Source: an uncultured Clostridium sp.
Lineage (GTDB): Bacteria > Bacillota > Clostridia > Lachnospirales > Lachnospiraceae
DNA length: 51,900 nucleotides
NCBI GenBank assembly: GCA_900544905.1
Contig: UQXF01000008.1
Span: forward strand, 1 to 51,900
Direction of reading: 5' to 3'
Shown: piece after piece, positions 49,980-51,900 of the stretch
Layout: every line of letters begins with the position of its first letter
Position numbering within the stretch: the first letter of the stretch is position 1
Program-made: the position numbers and the translations under genes
Notes under the pieces: model-generated
Seen by the model: the letters and a program-made list of their open reading frames with translations, nothing else
Told to the model about the DNA's origin: nothing
Database searches by the model: none

Positions 49980-51747
49980 GAATAAGATGTCAAAGCAGGG
50001 GCAGAAGGCTACGGTTCAACGTGTGCTTAAATTTATCAAGCCATACCGGGCATTTGTATGGTTATCCCTGTTTTTTGCGCTGTTGACGGTTGCAGCTACC
50101 CTTTATGCGCCGATTATCACCGGAAATGCCATTGATTTTATCATTGACAAGGGGCAGGTGGATTTTAACGGTTTAAAGCCGCTGCTGGTAAGATTTGGGG
50201 TTGTGATACTGATTACGGCGCTGACCCAGTGGCTCATGAGCCTTTGTAATAATAAGATTACCTATGATGTGGTAAGGGACATACGGGTTCAGGTATTTGA
50301 ACGGCTGAATCACCTTCCGCTTAAGTATATTGATAATAAGCAATACGGAGAAGTGGTATCCAGGGTAATAAATGATGTGGACCAGTTTTCGGAGGGACTG
50401 CTGATGGGCTTTACCCAGCTGTTTACCGGTGTGATTACAATTCTGGGAACACTTCTGTTTATGGTCAGCGTGAACTGGAAAATTACGCTGGTGGTGGTTT
50501 TAATTACCCCGGTGTCTTTGTTTGTTGCCAGCTTCATTGCAAGAAAGACCTATTCCATGTTCCGTCTCCAGTCTGAGAGCAGAGGAGATATGACGGCTTT
50601 GGTGGATGAGATGGTGGGAAACCAGAAGATTGTACAGGCATTTGGATATGAGGATGATGCCATGAGGCGTTTTGACAAAATAAATGATGAGCTCTCCGGG
50701 TACAGTCTGCGCGCCATTTTCTTTTCCTCTATCACCAATCCGGCAACCAGGTTTGTCAACAGTCTGGTGTATGCGGGGGTTGGCATTGTGGGAGCATTTA
50801 TTGCCGTGCATGGCGGAATTACCGTGGGACAGCTGTCCTGTTTTTTGAGCTATGCAAACCAGTACACAAAGCCGTTTAACGAGATATCCGGTGTAATTAC
50901 GGAGGTGCAGAACGCCATTGCCTGCGCGGCACGGGTGTTTGAGCTGCTGGACGAGCCGGTGGAGAAGCCGGATGATGCGGACAGCAAGGTGCTGACAAAG
51001 GAAGAGGTGGCAAAGAAGAGCAATATCTCCTTAAAGCATGTGGCATTTTCCTATGATAAGGAAAAGCCCCTGATTAAGGATTTGAATCTGGAGGTAAAGA
51101 AGGGACAGCGTGTTGCCATTGTAGGTCCCACCGGCTGTGGAAAGTCTACACTGATTAACCTGTTGATGCGGTTTTATGATATTGATGACGGAACCATTGC
51201 CATTAACGGCACCAGTATTTACAGGATTACAAGGGACAGCTTACGGGATAACTATGGCATGGTTTTACAGGAAACCTGGCTGAAATCCGGAACCATTGCG
51301 GAAAACATTGCCTATGGAAGACCGGAGGCATCCAGGGAGGAAATTATAGAGGCGGCAAAGGCGTGTCATGCCCACAGCTTTATCCGGCGCATGCCCCAGG
51401 GCTATGATACGGTGATTGGAGAGGATGGAGGAAATCTTTCCCAGGGGCAGAAGCAGCTTCTGTGTATTGCAAGGGTTATGCTGGAGATTCCGCCGATGCT
51501 GATTTTGGATGAGGCGACCTCCTCCATTGATACCCGAACAGAAATCCGGGTACAGAATGCCTTTGCAAAGCTGATGGAGGGACGTACCAGCTTTGTGGTG
51601 GCGCACCGGCTGTCTACAATTAAAGAGTCTGACGTGATACTTGTTATGAAGGATGGAGACATTATTGAGCAGGGTACCCATGAGGGGCTGCTGAAGAAAA
51701 ATGGCTTTTATGCAGAGCTTTACAACAGCCAGTACAAGGTTTCCTGA
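49969..51747 (+). CDS. ABC exporter subunit B, second pair (592 aa)
   Basis: Catalytic partner: Walker A GPTGCGKST, Walker B MLILDEATSS with the catalytic Glu, H-loop VVAHRLST, degenerate signature LSQGQ. Six membrane helices in ~25-315. AAAGGGGG lies seven to eight bases before the ATG, inside the end of subunit A. With the preceding three genes this makes a five-gene unit without its own local regulator. A promoter for an unseen gene follows. Confidence 0.92.
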   Translation: MADKNKMSKQGQKATVQRVLKFIKPYRAFVWLSLFFALLTVAATLYAPIITGNAIDFIIDKGQVDFNGLKPLLVRFGVVILITALTQWLMSLCNNKITYDVVRDIRVQVFERLNHLPLKYIDNKQYGEVVSRVINDVDQFSEGLLMGFTQLFTGVITILGTLLFMVSVNWKITLVVVLITPVSLFVASFIARKTYSMFRLQSESRGDMTALVDEMVGNQKIVQAFGYEDDAMRRFDKINDELSGYSLRAIFFSSITNPATRFVNSLVYAGVGIVGAFIAVHGGITVGQLSCFLSYANQYTKPFNEISGVITEVQNAIACAARVFELLDEPVEKPDDADSKVLTKEEVAKKSNISLKHVAFSYDKEKPLIKDLNLEVKKGQRVAIVGPTGCGKSTLINLLMRFYDIDDGTIAINGTSIYRITRDSLRDNYGMVLQETWLKSGTIAENIAYGRPEASREEIIEAAKACHAHSFIRRMPQGYDTVIGEDGGNLSQGQKQLLCIARVMLEIPPMLILDEATSSIDTRTEIRVQNAFAKLMEGRTSFVVAHRLSTIKESDVILVMKDGDIIEQGTHEGLLKKNGFYAELYNSQYKVS

Positions 51748-51782
51748 AATCTTTCGGGATTCTTAAAAATTTGTGAAGACCC

Positions 51783-51810
51783 TTGCTTTTTTTACAGAGC
51801 ATGATATACT
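51783..51810 (+). promoter_or_regulatory. promoter for a gene beyond the contig
   Basis: TTGCTT (51783-51788), 16-base spacer, TATACT (51805-51810); followed by a small hairpin GGTG-TTTTT-CACC (51826-51838). The gene itself is not in the window. Confidence 0.6.
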
Positions 51811-51874
51811 GTTTTCGCTTAGAGCGGTGTTTTTCACCCTGACATGAAAATCAGAATTTACCTGTAGACAGTAT

Positions 51875-51900
51875 CTGTCTCTTATACACATCTGACGCTG
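51875..51900. other. Illumina Nextera adapter remnant (technical sequence)
   Basis: CTGTCTCTTATACACATCT is the reverse complement of the Tn5 mosaic end and is followed by GACGCTG, the beginning of the Read 1 side adapter. Biological sequence ends at 51874. Confidence 0.97.

Noticed and set aside
48..51874. tRNA, rRNA, CRISPR array, prophage or insertion sequence
   Set aside because: No tRNA T-loop pattern, regular short repeats with spacers, integrase or transposase frame was found when reading the gaps and proteins.

Overview
The window reads as a complete short-read contig from a Gram-positive, low-to-mid GC, spore-forming member of the Clostridia, most likely a gut Lachnospiraceae (family-level inference; genus not determined). 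The reasons are the spoVAD-spoVAE pair, strong AGGAGG-type ribosome binding sites, sigma-A promoters of the TTGACA-N17-TATAAT kind, stand-alone AICAR formyltransferase next to an archaeal-type IMP cyclohydrolase, a 2-hydroxyacyl-CoA dehydratase activase of the large clostridial type, and heterodimeric ABC exporters led by MarR regulators. Both ends carry Illumina Nextera transposon adapter sequence (1-47 and 51875-51900), so the edges are technical and not biological.

Layout. 183-866: three very small proteins. 883-1670: a MarR repressor with its own palindromic operator, then a long imperfect palindrome flanked by 12-bp direct repeats. 1671-6315: an ABC-class ATPase, a cobalamin-methylase-like protein with a degraded SAM site, a small lipoprotein, and spoVAD-spoVAE without spoVAC. 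6417-9365 (minus): a class A penicillin-binding protein. 9614-15100: YigZ-family protein, lipoprotein and a very large RND exporter with an internal coiled coil, all overlapping or coupled. 15337-19584: a 2-hydroxyacyl-CoA dehydratase activase system split in two genes. 19716-21887: a membrane-sensing chemotaxis receptor with a C-terminal tandem repeat and a small conserved protein. 22023-23570: HtrA-like protease. 23761-28586: a TetR-controlled MMPL exporter operon with a frameshifted secreted Gly-heptad protein. 28811-31123: a diguanylate cyclase fused to a LacI-like ligand-binding domain. 31398-36096: MarR plus heterodimeric ABC exporter. 36101-38293 (minus): PAS-GGDEF-GAF protein. 38561-40485: the last two purine biosynthesis steps. 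40632-42938: glgB. 43153-44982: typA. 45192-51747: a five-gene block of acyltransferase, zinc-ribbon membrane protein, alpha/beta hydrolase and a second heterodimeric ABC exporter.

How it works together. The window is rich in export and envelope functions: two ABC exporter pairs, one RND and one MMPL exporter, a penicillin-binding protein and a surface protease. Three one-component regulators have readable operators. The most interesting link is a 32-bp promoter/operator block that is 31/32 identical in front of the yigZ-lipoprotein-RND operon (9473-9504) and in front of the MarR-ABC operon (31305-31336), which predicts that the MarR protein at 31398 controls both exporters. The 45192-51747 block looks like a small biosynthesis-and-export unit of unknown product and is the best candidate for an undescribed system here. 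No tRNA, rRNA, CRISPR array, phage or insertion-sequence transposase was seen.
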